Shown here in pieces: positions 1-8,622 of a stretch of DNA of 42,185 nucleotides. Made by a program: the position numbers and the translations under genes. Each line of letters starts with the position of its first letter. The stretch's first letter is position 1. The notes below the pieces were generated by a model that was given only the letters and a program-made list of their open reading frames with translations, was not told the origin of the DNA and did not search any database. Source of the DNA: Ideonella aquatica (GTDB lineage Bacteria; Pseudomonadota; Gammaproteobacteria; Burkholderiales; Burkholderiaceae_C); assembly GCF_018069755.1 (NCBI RefSeq), contig NZ_JAGQDE010000031.1, positions 1 to 42,185 of the forward strand. Direction: 5' to 3'.

Positions 1-96
1 GGGCGTCTGCGCTCCTCGGCGCCCCCGACAGCGCCGCCATCCCCAGGCCGCTCAGTCCTTGGCTGAATCCACCGTTGGCATACTGCAGCGGTCGAG

Positions 97-125
97 GCCC
101 ACAGCGGCCTACGGCCGCTGTGGGC
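97..125. terminator. strong 13-bp hairpin upstream of parA
   Basis: Two perfectly complementary 13-base arms (97-109 GCCCACAGCGGCC and 113-125) are separated by the 3-base loop TAC. It lies 71 bases before the parA start. No T-run follows, so it is either a rho-independent-like terminator of the upstream gene that has lost its tail, or a REP-type element. A frame ending in TGA at 64-66 may be the end of the upstream gene, but too little of it is present to name. Confidence 0.6.
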
Positions 126-196
126 AGAAAGCCGCCAACCACTGGTCGACTCCAGCGACAATCGCCCCGCCCCCCACGCGCCCATCCCAGCCCACC

Positions 197-967
197 ATGT
201 CCCGCATCTTCTGCATCGCCAACCAGAAAGGCGGCGTCGGCAAGACGACCACCTGCGTCAATCTGGCCGCCGGCCTGGCCAAGGTGGGGCAGCGCGTGCT
301 GCTGGTTGACCTGGACCCGCAAGGCAATGCCACGATGGGCTCGGGCGTGGACAAGCGCAGCCTGGAGATGAGCGTCTACGACGTGCTGCTGGAAAGCGCC
401 AGCGTGGCCGAGGCCCGCGCCCGCGCCGAGAAGGCCGGCTACGACGTGCTGGGCGCCAACCGCGAGCTGGCCGGTGCCGAGGTCGAGCTGGTCCCCCTGG
501 AGCACCGCAACGAACGCCTGCGCCGCGCGCTGAAGGCTGCCGAGGCCGACTACGACTTCGTGCTGATCGACTGCCCGCCGTCGCTGAGCCTGCTCACCCT
601 CAACGGCCTGTGCAGCGCCCACGGCGTGATCGTGCCGATGCAGTGCGAGTACTTCGCGCTCGAAGGCCTGACCGACCTGGTCAACACCATCAAGCAGGTC
701 CACGCCAACCTCAACCGCGACCTGCAGCTGATCGGCCTGCTGCGGGTGATGTTCGACCCCCGCATCACGCTGCAGACCCAGGTCAGCGACCAGCTCAAGT
801 CGCACTTCGGCGACAAGGTCTTCAACACCGTCATCCCGCGCAATGTGCGCCTGGCCGAGGCGCCCAGCTACGGCCTGCCGGGCGTGGTCTTCGATCCGGC
901 GTCCAAGGGCGCGCAGGCCTTTGTCGAGTTCGCGCGCGAGATGGTGCAGCGCGTCGGCAGCCCCTGA
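197..967 (+). CDS. parA: chromosome partitioning ATPase ParA
   Basis: 256-residue ParA/Soj ATPase. ATP-bound dimers coat the nucleoid and are released by ParB-parS complexes, which moves the replication origin region. The deviant Walker A motif KGGVGKTT is at residues 11-18 and the Walker A' DLDPQGNAT follows near residue 40; the Walker B stretch VLIDCPPS is near 120. The open frame extends back to 59, but the family begins at MSRIFCIANQKGG, so ATG 197 is chosen. The length matches chromosomal ParA and there is no N-terminal helix-turn-helix, unlike plasmid type Ia proteins. parB is 2.8 kb downstream on the same strand rather than adjacent. The pair suggests that the window lies in the origin-proximal part of the chromosome. 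Confidence 0.96.
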   Translation: MSRIFCIANQKGGVGKTTTCVNLAAGLAKVGQRVLLVDLDPQGNATMGSGVDKRSLEMSVYDVLLESASVAEARARAEKAGYDVLGANRELAGAEVELVPLEHRNERLRRALKAAEADYDFVLIDCPPSLSLLTLNGLCSAHGVIVPMQCEYFALEGLTDLVNTIKQVHANLNRDLQLIGLLRVMFDPRITLQTQVSDQLKSHFGDKVFNTVIPRNVRLAEAPSYGLPGVVFDPASKGAQAFVEFAREMVQRVGSP

Positions 968-1059
968 ACCCGCGCTAGACTCCTGCGCAGCCGGTCCACC
1001 GGCTGGGCTTCTCACGCGTTGTGGGTGCTCACACCAACGTGATCCCAGGGAGTCGATCC

Positions 1060-2097
1060 ATGTCAGTTCTTCGCCGCAGCGCGCTGCGCCGCGCCGCCAC
1101 CCTGCTGTCGTGCCTGCTGCTGGCCGCACCGGCCTGGTCCGCCACCTCCAGCTACGCCGACCTGCCCGGCAGCGCCGACCATCCGCTGGTCAAGCGCTTC
1201 GCCGGCTCCACCCTGGTGGGCTTCAAGAAGGCCGACTGGGACCAGGCCCTGCTGCCACTGTCCGACCGCGAAAGCAGCGACGGCCGCTCCAAGCTGCTGG
1301 ACACGCGCATCGTCGAGGGCAAGCTCACCCGCCTGGTCTACCTGGCACCGCTGGGCAAGACCCCGCTGGAAGTGCACCGCAACTACGAGTCCGCCCTACA
1401 GGCGGCCGGCCTGAAGAAGCTCTACTCCTGTGACCGCGACTGCAGCAAGCTCTATTTCTCATGGACCAAGACCGCCGACATCGACGCCGGCATGGCCTGG
1501 TCCAAGGGCTCGATCGCCAGCGTCAACAGCGGCACCTACAACGTCTCCTCGCCGCTGAACTACGACGGCCGCATGCTGGTAGGTACCCTGAACCAAGGCG
1601 GTCGTGAGGTGTATGTGCTCACCTATACCTCCAGTGCCGTCGGCGAAGACACCCGCACCACCGCCACCTACCTGGAAATCGTCGAGCCCAAGGCCATGCC
1701 CACCGGTCAGGTCACAGTGGACGCCAAGGCGCTGCAGGCCGGCCTGCAAGCCGAGGGCAAGATCGCGCTGTACGGCCTGTTCTTCGACACCGGCAAGGCC
1801 GACATCAAGCCCGAGTCCAAGGCCCAGCTCGACGAGATGGCCAAGCTGCTGCAAAGCCAGCCCGCGCTGAAGGTCTACATCGTCGGCCACACCGACAACC
1901 AGGGCAGCCTGGACGCCAACCTGGCGCTGTCGCAGCAGCGCGCGCAGGCGGTGGTGGCCGCGCTGAGCGGCGCGCCCTACAAGATCGACGCGCGCCGCCT
2001 GCAGCCGCGCGGCGTGGCCAACCTGGCACCGCTGGCCAGCAATGTGGCCGAGGACGGCCGCGCGCGCAACCGCCGGGTCGAGCTGGTGGTGCAGTGA
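1060..2097 (+). CDS. OmpA-family outer-membrane protein with DUF4892-like N-terminal domain
   Basis: 345 residues. A Sec signal peptide is clear at residues 1-28 (RRSALRR, hydrophobic core, then APAWSA). The middle part (about 30-220) resembles DUF4892 proteins; that family call is from memory of the pattern. The last ~110 residues are an OmpA-like peptidoglycan-binding domain: FDTGKADIKPES, GHTDNQGS, NLALSQQRAQAV and GRARNRRVEL, with the Asp and Arg that bind diaminopimelate. It probably sits in the outer membrane or periplasm and tethers to peptidoglycan. ATG 1060 is preceded by AGGGAG, and the signal peptide begins there, so the upstream in-frame extension is rejected. It lies between parA and argC; a role in partition is not implied. 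Confidence 0.88.
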   Translation: MSVLRRSALRRAATLLSCLLLAAPAWSATSSYADLPGSADHPLVKRFAGSTLVGFKKADWDQALLPLSDRESSDGRSKLLDTRIVEGKLTRLVYLAPLGKTPLEVHRNYESALQAAGLKKLYSCDRDCSKLYFSWTKTADIDAGMAWSKGSIASVNSGTYNVSSPLNYDGRMLVGTLNQGGREVYVLTYTSSAVGEDTRTTATYLEIVEPKAMPTGQVTVDAKALQAGLQAEGKIALYGLFFDTGKADIKPESKAQLDEMAKLLQSQPALKVYIVGHTDNQGSLDANLALSQQRAQAVVAALSGAPYKIDARRLQPRGVANLAPLASNVAEDGRARNRRVELVVQ

Positions 2098-2119
2098 GGG
2101 GCGCCTGGGGTCGCCGGCC

Positions 2120-3061
2120 TCACAGGCCCAGCGACTCCTCGCAGCCCAGGTGCACATTCATCGCCTGCACCGCGGCGCCGCTGGCACCCTTGCCCAGGTT
2201 GTCCAGCCGCGCCATCACCACCGCCTGGGTGTCGTTGGCGAAGACGAACAGGTCCACCCGGTTGGTGTCGTTGCAGGCCTGCACGTCGAAGAAGCCGTCG
2301 GCCAGGGTGTCCGGGTCCGAGAGCGGCATCACGCGGATGAAGCGCTCGCCAGCGTAGTACTCGGCCAGCGCCTGCTGCAGCTGCGCGCCGGTCGTGCCGG
2401 GCTTCAGAGACGACAGATGCAAGGGCACACTCACCGCCAAACCCTTGTAAAAGCTGGCAACGATCGGCATGAACACCGGCGGCCTCGCCAGCCCGGTGTG
2501 GGCCTTCATCTCGGGCAGGTGCTTGTGCGCCAGCGCCAGCGCATAGGGGCGAGGCGCCGTCAGCGCCGCATCGCCACCCGCCTCGTACTGGGCGATCATG
2601 CTCTTGCCGCCGCCCGAGTAGCCGGTGATCGACGTGGCCGTGACCGGCGCATCGGCCGGCAGCAGCCCGGCCTGCACCAGTGGCCGCACCGCCAGCACGA
2701 AGGCGCTGGCGTGGCAGCCGGGGTTGGCGATGCGCTTGCCGGCGCGGATCGCGTCGCGCTGGCCCGGCGCCAGCTCGGGCATGCCGTAGGTCCAGCCCGG
2801 CACCGTGCGGTGGGCGGTGCTGGCGTCGATCAGGCAGGTCTGGGGGTTGGTGACCATCGCGGCCGCCTCGCGCGAGGCCGCGTCGGGCAGGCACAGGAAG
2901 GTGATGTCCGAGGCATTGATCAGGCGCGCGCGCTCGGCCGCGTCCTTGCGCTTGTCGGCATCGATCTTCAGCACCTCCAGGTCCGCACGGCCCGCGAGGT
3001 ACTCGTGGATCCGCAAGCCTGTGGTGCCTTCCTGGCCATCCACGAACACCTTGAACGTCAT
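2120..3061 (-). CDS. argC: N-acetyl-gamma-glutamyl-phosphate reductase
   Basis: 313 residues. ArgC reduces N-acetylglutamyl phosphate to the semialdehyde with NADPH, the third step of arginine synthesis, in the cytoplasm. The N-terminal motif [17 protein letters not shown] is that of the short type-2 ArgC. The active-site Cys116 lies in NPGCHASAF and [11 protein letters not shown] follows. The start ATG at 3061 gives MTFKVFVDG, the usual beginning for this subtype; a much longer open frame to 4252 is only antisense to the hydrolase and parB. It stands alone on the minus strand between genes read rightward and converges on the OmpA-like gene with a 22-base gap. Confidence 0.95.
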   Translation of the reverse strand: MTFKVFVDGQEGTTGLRIHEYLAGRADLEVLKIDADKRKDAAERARLINASDITFLCLPDAASREAAAMVTNPQTCLIDASTAHRTVPGWTYGMPELAPGQRDAIRAGKRIANPGCHASAFVLAVRPLVQAGLLPADAPVTATSITGYSGGGKSMIAQYEAGGDAALTAPRPYALALAHKHLPEMKAHTGLARPPVFMPIVASFYKGLAVSVPLHLSSLKPGTTGAQLQQALAEYYAGERFIRVMPLSDPDTLADGFFDVQACNDTNRVDLFVFANDTQAVVMARLDNLGKGASGAAVQAMNVHLGCEESLGL

Positions 3062-3136
3062 GTCGATCTGCCCCGCGCGCACAAGCCGTGCGCAAGAATC
3101 CGAAGAACCGCTGATACTACGGTAGAAACCCGCGCC

Positions 3137-3694
3137 ATGAACACATCGCCCCGCATCCTGCTGCTGCCCGGTTGGCAGGACTCCGGCCCCACCCACTGGC
3201 AAAGCCGCTGGGAAGCACTGCACGCCGACACCCGCGTGCAGCAGCACGACTGGCTGTGGCCCAAGCGCGGCGACTGGATGATGCAGCTGGAAGAGGCGCT
3301 GCTGGCCGACGCCCGCCCCGCCGTGCTGGTGGCGCACAGCCTGGGCTGCCAGCTGGTGGCCGCCTGGGCCGCCCACAGCAAGCACACCGCCCGCGTGACC
3401 GGCGCGCTGCTGGTGGCGCCACCCGACATCGAACGCGCCGACGCGCCGCCGCAGATCGCTGGCTGGGCGCCGATCATCCGCCGCGCGCTGCCCTTCCCCG
3501 CCATCGCCGTGATCAGCAGCGACGACCCCTACTGCAGCAGCGAGCGCGCCCACGAAATGGCCGGCGACTGGGGCGCGGCGGCGCTGGAGATCGGCCCCTT
3601 CGGCCACCTCAACGGTGACTCGGGCCTGGGCGACTGGGCCGAGGGCCGGGCGCTGCTGCGCAGCCTGGCCGAGCCGGTCGACGACGACAGCTGA
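3137..3694 (+). CDS. RBBP9/YdeN-family serine hydrolase
   Basis: 185 residues. Small alpha/beta hydrolase of the RBBP9/YdeN group. The opening [19 protein letters not shown] is diagnostic. The catalytic triad can be read as Ser68 (HSLGC), Asp130 (SSDDPYC) and His157 ([14 protein letters not shown]). The natural substrate is not known for most members. A start at ATG 3137 gives the family N-terminus. It lies just upstream of parB on the same strand with a 96-base gap that holds a REP-like repeat. A hydrolase of this type next to parB is, as far as I recall, recurrent in betaproteobacteria. Confidence 0.9.
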   Translation: MNTSPRILLLPGWQDSGPTHWQSRWEALHADTRVQQHDWLWPKRGDWMMQLEEALLADARPAVLVAHSLGCQLVAAWAAHSKHTARVTGALLVAPPDIERADAPPQIAGWAPIIRRALPFPAIAVISSDDPYCSSERAHEMAGDWGAAALEIGPFGHLNGDSGLGDWAEGRALLRSLAEPVDDDS

Positions 3695-3721
3695 TCGCCG
3701 ACAATAGGGGAATGAACCAAC

Positions 3722-3786
3722 CCCAAGCTCACTCCGTTCGCGGCCCCCGAGGGGCGCGTCAGCGCCTACGGGCGGCCGGGCGACGC
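3722..3786. repeat. REP-like intergenic repeat, copy 1
   Basis: GC-rich palindromic sequence with the order CCCCAAGCTCACTCCGTTCGC, then CCCCCGAGGGG, then a CTACGGGCGGCCGG tail. The core CCCCGAGGGG and the preceding CTC-C/T-TCG pattern recur at 18998-19075. Such elements are scattered between genes in many Burkholderiales. It fills the gap between the hydrolase and parB and ends a few bases before the parB start. Confidence 0.6.
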
Positions 3787-3790
3787 TGAC

Positions 3791-4702
3791 ATGGCAACCA
3801 AGAAACCCAAGGGTCTGGGCATGGGCCTGGAGGCGCTGCTGGGCCCCAAGGTCGGCGACGGCCCCAAGCCCGCCGAGACCCGCGACGGCGCCCCCGCCAC
3901 GCTGGCCGTGGCCCAGTTGCAGGCCGGCAAGTACCAGCCGCGCACGCGCATGGACGAGGGCTCGCTCTACGAGCTGGCCGAGTCCATCCGCAGCCAGGGC
4001 ATCATGCAGCCGATCCTGGTGCGCCCGGTGGGCGACCCGGTGCTCGCGCGCTACGAGATCATCGCCGGCGAGCGTCGCTTCCGCGCGGCCCAGCTGGCCG
4101 GCCTGAGCGAGGTGCCGGTGCTGGTCAAGCCCGTGCCGGACGAGGCCGCGGCGGTGATGGCGCTGATCGAGAACATCCAGCGCGAGGACCTGAACCCGCT
4201 GGAAGAGGCCCAGGGCCTGAAGCGCCTGGTCGATGAGTTCGGCCTGACGCACGAACAGGCCGCGCAGAGCGTGGGCCGCTCACGCAGCGCCGCCAGCAAC
4301 CTGCTGCGCCTGCTGCAGCTGGCCGAGCCGGTGCAGAAGCTGCTGATGGCTGGCGACCTCGACATGGGTCACGCGCGTGCGCTGCTGGCCTTGCCCGCGG
4401 CGCAGCAGATCCTGTCGGCCACCGAGGTGGTGGCCAAGAAGCTCTCGGTGCGCGACGCCGAGAAGCTGGTCCAGCACGCGCTGAACCCCGGCCGCCAGAC
4501 GCCGCTGCTGCGGGTCAAGAAAGAGAAGTCGCGCGACATCGCTCGCCTGGAAGAGCGGCTCGCCGACCGTCTGACCGCCGAGGTCGAGATCCGCGTGCAG
4601 AAGAAGACCAAGCGCGGCGAGCAGGGCGAGATCGCCATCCGCTTTGCGTCGATCGACGAGCTCAACGGCCTGCTCGAGAAGCTGGGCGCCGACGAGGGCT
4701 GA
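3791..4702 (+). CDS. parB: chromosome partitioning protein ParB
   Basis: 303 residues. ParB/Spo0J binds parS sites, clamps DNA using CTP and stimulates ParA. The start has the usual basic tail ([18 protein letters not shown]). The N-terminal CTP-binding domain contains LRP-type contacts QPRTRMDE at 49-56, the arginine patch GERRFRAA at 93-100 and [14 protein letters not shown] at 127-140. A helix-turn-helix for parS follows at about 152-172, and a dimerisation domain closes the protein. No sequence matching the usual parS palindrome (TGTTTCACGTGAAACA) was noticed in the window. The upstream spacer is a repeat with no clear ribosome-binding site. Confidence 0.96.
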   Translation: MATKKPKGLGMGLEALLGPKVGDGPKPAETRDGAPATLAVAQLQAGKYQPRTRMDEGSLYELAESIRSQGIMQPILVRPVGDPVLARYEIIAGERRFRAAQLAGLSEVPVLVKPVPDEAAAVMALIENIQREDLNPLEEAQGLKRLVDEFGLTHEQAAQSVGRSRSAASNLLRLLQLAEPVQKLLMAGDLDMGHARALLALPAAQQILSATEVVAKKLSVRDAEKLVQHALNPGRQTPLLRVKKEKSRDIARLEERLADRLTAEVEIRVQKKTKRGEQGEIAIRFASIDELNGLLEKLGADEG

Positions 4703-4769
4703 CGCGAAGGCCCTTTTGAGTCAAGAGATCCCATGGCCACGCGTTGACCCGCGCGCTGAGCGTGGTACT

Positions 4770-5042
4770 TCAGATCTGGTTCAAGACGTGTTTAGGATCT
4801 ACCTTAGCCGCGCTCGATTCCCCAAAAACGAACATACCCCCGCGGCCCTCCACCTTCATCAACCGCCCAGCCTTGTCGTCGGTCAAGGCCGTCCAGCGAT
4901 CCTCAAGGTCGCGATAGGTCCTCGCCGCAATCTTGTCGACTCCATACCAGTGGTACAGCTCGTCCCAAGAGATGTGCGATACCCCGTTCAGCCAAGCCTC
5001 TTCAAGGCGGTTAAGTAAGTTGTCCTGATGACGGCGTTCCAT
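4770..5042 (-). CDS. orphan 90-residue protein of unknown function in an AT-rich insert
   Basis: 90 residues, family not recognised. Composition is charged and aromatic (SWDELYHWYGVDK, then RTYRDLEDRW), then a turn-rich segment RGGMFVF. A small helical or winged-helix DNA-binding fold is possible but not shown. The gene is real by its signals: AGGAGG sits six bases before ATG 5042, and a promoter with a 17-base spacer is directly upstream, embedded in a long palindrome. Base composition of the gene and its flanks is clearly lower in GC than the neighbours, which suggests acquired DNA. It lies alone between parB and the MFS gene and reads toward parB. Confidence 0.75.
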   Translation of the reverse strand: MERRHQDNLLNRLEEAWLNGVSHISWDELYHWYGVDKIAARTYRDLEDRWTALTDDKAGRLMKVEGRGGMFVFGESSAAKVDPKHVLNQI

Positions 5043-5067
5043 CGAGTCCTCCTATGCTGAGGAAGAA

Positions 5068-5100
5068 ATTTTAATTGAACAAAATTCTTTGTTCAATTAA
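5068..5100 (-). promoter_or_regulatory. palindromic operator-promoter of the 90-residue gene
   Basis: Perfect inverted repeat with 13-base arms: TTAATTGAACAAA at 5071-5083 and its complement at 5088-5100, loop ATTC. Read on the minus strand, TTGAAC (5096-5091) is a -35 candidate, then exactly 17 bases, then TAAAAT (5073-5068) as -10. Transcription would begin about 20 bases before the start codon. The overlap of both promoter hexamers with the palindrome suggests control by a dimeric repressor, perhaps the gene's own product. Confidence 0.65.
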
Positions 5101-5182
5101 GTTCCTTAGACTTCCGAGGCTTGCCTCACCCACGCTACCCGCGACATGCGTTGACTGGGCCATAAGGTGATAGTCACAAGAC

Positions 5183-6352
5183 TCAAGGTACTCCTTGGTT
5201 GCCGCGCCAGGCAAGCCAGGTAAGGGCCGCGCCCACCGCGGCGATCGGCAGCAACGAGCCCAGGTTCAGCCAGGTCCAGCCCTGGGTGGTGATCAGCGCG
5301 CCTGACGAGAACGAGGTGACGGCCATCACCGAGAACATCACCGTGTCCATCGCGCCCTGCGCGCGGTTCTTTTCCTCGGGCCGGTAGGTGGTGGTGAACA
5401 GCGTGGTGGCGCCGGTGAACAGGAAGTTCCAGCCCACGCCCAGCACCAGCAAGGCCCACAGGAAATCCATCACCGCCACACCCGACAGCGCCAGCGCCAC
5501 GCAGGCGGCGTTGAGCACCACGCCCGCGGCCATCACTGGGACCGCACCCCAGCGCTTGATCAGGTGGCCGGTGAAGAAACCCGGCACGAACATGCCCAGC
5601 ACATGCCACTCCAGCACCAGCGCCGCGGCCGAGAACGGGTGCTGGCACTGCGCCATCGCGATCGGCGTGGCCGCCATCAGCAGGTTCATCACGCCATAGC
5701 CCAGGGCGCCGGCCAGGATGGCCACGACAAAGGCCGGCTGCTGCGCCAGCTCGCGCACACTGCGCCCCGGCGCCGCGCCGGGGGCCGGCGCCTGGTGCGG
5801 CGGGAACTCGATGAAGGACAGCGCCACCAGCGCCAGCGCCGCCACCCCGATCAGCGCCAGGTAGGCGCCAGCAAAGGGCACGGCCAGCCAGTCGCGCGTG
5901 GCGCTGGCCAGGTTGGGGCCCGCAAACGCACCGATGATGCCGCCGCCCAGCACCAGCGAGATCGCCATCTCCTTTTTCTGTGGCGCCACCAGCTCGGGCC
6001 CGGCGAAGCGGTAGAGCTGCGCATTGGCGTTGTAGAAGCCGGCCACCACGGTGGCCGCCAGCAGGCTCCAGAAGTCCTGCCGCCAGATCGCCCAGGCGCA
6101 CCAGGCCGCCGTCAGCATCGCCACCAACAGACCCAGCTGGAACGAGCGCCGGCGCCCCCAGCGCGCCTGCACCCGCGCCACCAGCGGCGCACTGAGCGCG
6201 CCGCCCACCACATAGCCGGTCACCGGTAACGTGGCCATCCAGCCCACCGGAGCCAGCGCCAGCCCCACCAGGCCGTTGATGGCAATGAAGGTGACGTTGT
6301 TGGTGAGGAACAAACCCTGGCACAGCGCCAGCAACGCAAGGTGGCGGTTCAT
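5183..6352 (-). CDS. major facilitator superfamily transporter
   Basis: 389 residues with about twelve hydrophobic segments and the MFS pattern. The cytoplasmic loop between helices 2 and 3 reads ARVQARWGRRRSFQLG, close to the MFS signature GxxxDRxGRR. A glycine-rich helix 5 segment follows (LGGGIIGAFAGPNLA). The middle loop after helix 6 (FPPHQAPAPGAAPGRS) separates the two six-helix halves. The substrate cannot be told from sequence; the group resembles uncharacterised proteobacterial MFS exporters. The start at 6352 is the first Met before helix 1. It stands alone and is divergent from prkA, with 315 bases between. Confidence 0.88.
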   Translation of the reverse strand: MNRHLALLALCQGLFLTNNVTFIAINGLVGLALAPVGWMATLPVTGYVVGGALSAPLVARVQARWGRRRSFQLGLLVAMLTAAWCAWAIWRQDFWSLLAATVVAGFYNANAQLYRFAGPELVAPQKKEMAISLVLGGGIIGAFAGPNLASATRDWLAVPFAGAYLALIGVAALALVALSFIEFPPHQAPAPGAAPGRSVRELAQQPAFVVAILAGALGYGVMNLLMAATPIAMAQCQHPFSAAALVLEWHVLGMFVPGFFTGHLIKRWGAVPVMAAGVVLNAACVALALSGVAVMDFLWALLVLGVGWNFLFTGATTLFTTTYRPEEKNRAQGAMDTVMFSVMAVTSFSSGALITTQGWTWLNLGSLLPIAAVGAALTWLAWRGNQGVP

Positions 6353-6667
6353 GCCCCCGATGTTCGCACCGGATTGGCGTCAACCCGCATGCACCCGGTG
6401 CGCGTTGAGGCCATCATGGGGCTGTCCAGGCCGCTGCGGAACCAAAGCCGTGCGGCATGGGTCTTGCGAGAAAAGCCATGACATGGTGCCGTTTCTCGCC
6501 CCTTGACAGAAGAGCGACCCGCGAGAAGCTGCGCCCCATGCACTGACCACACGGAAAGCTCTGATGACGCCCGGGTCTGTCCAGCCGGGACGCCATCAGA
6601 ACTTCCCCGACGCCCCGCCGGCCTGATCCCCGGCGCGCGCCGCCTGATGCCCGACAGGAGGTCTTGC
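6353..6667. other. divergent intergenic region between the MFS gene and prkA
   Basis: 315 bases without a convincing gene. It contains an inverted repeat GCGAGAAA (6466-6473) and TTTCTCGC (6492-6499), a TTGACA at 6503-6508 without a good -10, and a possible sigma-54 type site at 6454-6467. An AGGAGG at 6656-6661 is the ribosome-binding site of prkA. In-frame codons upstream of prkA do not resemble the family N-terminus. Confidence 0.5.
6454..6467 (+). promoter_or_regulatory. possible sigma-54 promoter of the prkA operon
   Basis: GGCATGGGTCTTGC has GG and GC with the exact ten-base gap of -24/-12 promoters and matches TGGCACG-N4-TTGC apart from two bases. It is about 200 bases before the prkA start. 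In enterics the homologous yeaGH operon belongs to the nitrogen-starvation (NtrC) response, which makes such a site reasonable here. Low-complexity GC-rich DNA yields chance matches, so this is tentative. Confidence 0.3.
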
Positions 6668-8590
6668 ATGGACGTGATCAGCAGCTTCGCCGCGCGCTAC
6701 GAGCGCACCCGTGAGGAAGAGATGTCCCTTGAGGACTACCTCGCCGAGTGCAAGCGCAATCCGCTGGCCTACGCCACCGCCGCCGAGCGCATGCTCAAGG
6801 CGATCGGCGAGCCGCAGATGGTGGACACGCGCAACGACCCGCGCCTGTCACGCATCTTCGCCAACAAGGTCATCAAGATCTACCCGGCCTTCGCCGAGTT
6901 CTACGGCATGGAGGACGCGATCGAGCAGGTCGTCTCCTACTTCCGCCATGCCGCGCAAGGCCTGGAAGAGAAGAAGCAGATCCTCTACCTGCTGGGCCCG
7001 GTGGGCGGCGGCAAGAGCAGCATTGCCGAGCGCCTGAAGGCGCTGATGCAGGAGGTGCCGTTCTACGCGATCAAGGGCTCGCCGGTGAACGAGTCCCCGC
7101 TGGGCCTGTTCGATGTGGCCGAGGACGGCCCGCTGCTGGAGGAACAGTTCGGCATCCCGCGGCGCTACCTCAACCGCATCATGAGCCCCTGGGCGGTCAA
7201 GCGGCTGGAAGAGTTCGGCGGCGATGTGCGGCAGTTCAAGGTGGTCAAGCGCTACCCCAGCATCCTCAAGCAGGTGGGCATCGCCAAGACCGAGCCGGGC
7301 GACGAGAACAACCAGGACATCTCCAGCCTGGTGGGCAAGGTCGACATCCGCAAGCTCGAAAGCTACGCCCAGGACGACCCCGACGCCTACAGCTACTCGG
7401 GCGGCCTGTGCCTGGCCAACCAGGGCCTGCTGGAATTCGTGGAGATGTTCAAGGCGCCGATCAAGGTGCTGCACCCGCTGCTGACCGCCACCCAGGAAGG
7501 CAACTTCAAGGGCACCGAGGGCTTCGGCGCCATCCCGTTTGACGGCGTGGTGCTGGCGCACAGCAACGAGAGCGAGTGGAAGGCTTTCCGCAACAACAAG
7601 AACAACGAGGCCTTCCTCGACCGCATCTACATCGTCAAGGTGCCCTACTGCCTGCGCGTCAGCGAAGAGGTCAAGATCTACGAGAAGCTGATCCGCAGCT
7701 CCAGCCTGGCCCAGGCCAAGTGCGCCCCGGGCACGCTGAAGATGATGAGCCAGTTCGCCATCCTCACGCGCCTGAAGGAGCCCGAGAACTCCAGCCTGTA
7801 CAGCAAGATGCAGGTCTACGACGGCGAGAACCTGAAGGACACCGACCCGCGCGCCAAGAGCTACCAGGAGTACCGCGACTACGCCGGTGTCGACGAGGGC
7901 ATGAGCGGCATCAGCACGCGCTTCGCCTACAAGATCCTCTCCAAGGTCTTCAACTTCGACAGCCAGGAGGTGGCCGCCAACCCGGTGCACCTGATGTACG
8001 TGCTGGAGCAGCAGATCGAGCGCGAGCAGTTCCCCAAGGAGACCGAGGAAAAGTTCGTCGCCTTCATCAAGGAGCAGCTCAGCCCGCGCTATGCCGAGTT
8101 CATCGGCAAGGAGATCCAGACGGCCTACCTGGAGAGCTACTCCGAGTACGGCCAGAACATCTTCGACCGCTACGTCACCTACGCCGACTACTGGATCCAG
8201 GACCAGGAGTACCGCGACACCGACACCGGCGAGGTCTTCGACCGCGCCGCGCTGAACGCCGAGCTGGAGAAGATCGAGAAGCCCGCGGGCATTGCCAACC
8301 CCAAGGATTTCCGCAACGAGATCGTCAATTTCGTGCTGCGCGCACGGGCCAACAACCAGGGCAAGAACCCGGTCTGGACCAGCTACGAGAAGCTGCGCTC
8401 GGTGATCGAGAAGAAGATGTTCTCCAACACCGAGGAGCTGCTGCCGGTCATCAGCTTCAACGCCAAGGCCAGCGCCGACGAGGCCAAGAAGCACGAGGAC
8501 TTCGTCGACCGCATGGTGGCCAAGGGCTACACCGCCAAGCAGGTGAGGCTGCTGTGCGAGTGGTATCTCCGGGTCCGCAAGTCCAGCTGA
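6668..8590 (+). CDS. prkA: PrkA family serine protein kinase
   Basis: 640 residues, the usual length of PrkA/YeaG. The N-terminal AAA+ domain has Walker A GPVGGGKSS at 110-118, followed by EDGPLLEEQFGIPRRYLN and a conserved central region; the C-terminal third is the PrkA kinase-like domain. In enterics YeaG works with YeaH in adaptation to stationary phase and sustained nitrogen starvation; direct kinase activity has been reported, and some homologues act as AAA+ proteases. ATG 6668 is chosen because AGGAGG lies seven bases upstream and MDVISSFAARYE is the family start. First gene of a three-gene operon; yeaH follows after 32 bases. Confidence 0.96.
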   Translation: MDVISSFAARYERTREEEMSLEDYLAECKRNPLAYATAAERMLKAIGEPQMVDTRNDPRLSRIFANKVIKIYPAFAEFYGMEDAIEQVVSYFRHAAQGLEEKKQILYLLGPVGGGKSSIAERLKALMQEVPFYAIKGSPVNESPLGLFDVAEDGPLLEEQFGIPRRYLNRIMSPWAVKRLEEFGGDVRQFKVVKRYPSILKQVGIAKTEPGDENNQDISSLVGKVDIRKLESYAQDDPDAYSYSGGLCLANQGLLEFVEMFKAPIKVLHPLLTATQEGNFKGTEGFGAIPFDGVVLAHSNESEWKAFRNNKNNEAFLDRIYIVKVPYCLRVSEEVKIYEKLIRSSSLAQAKCAPGTLKMMSQFAILTRLKEPENSSLYSKMQVYDGENLKDTDPRAKSYQEYRDYAGVDEGMSGISTRFAYKILSKVFNFDSQEVAANPVHLMYVLEQQIEREQFPKETEEKFVAFIKEQLSPRYAEFIGKEIQTAYLESYSEYGQNIFDRYVTYADYWIQDQEYRDTDTGEVFDRAALNAELEKIEKPAGIANPKDFRNEIVNFVLRARANNQGKNPVWTSYEKLRSVIEKKMFSNTEELLPVISFNAKASADEAKKHEDFVDRMVAKGYTAKQVRLLCEWYLRVRKSS

Positions 8591-8622
8591 GTCCGTCGCC
8601 GTCCCCCGTCTGAGGATGCTCC

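Noticed and set aside
2120-4252. A 710-codon open frame on the minus strand, as if ArgC had a ~400-residue N-terminal extension
   Set aside because: The extension is antisense to the hydrolase and parB and has the His/Gln/Arg-rich look of a GC-driven shadow frame; the ArgC family starts at 3061.
6848-8494. Long minus-strand open frame opposite prkA
   Set aside because: Low-complexity Leu/Val/Asp composition, no start signals, and prkA on the other strand is unmistakable.
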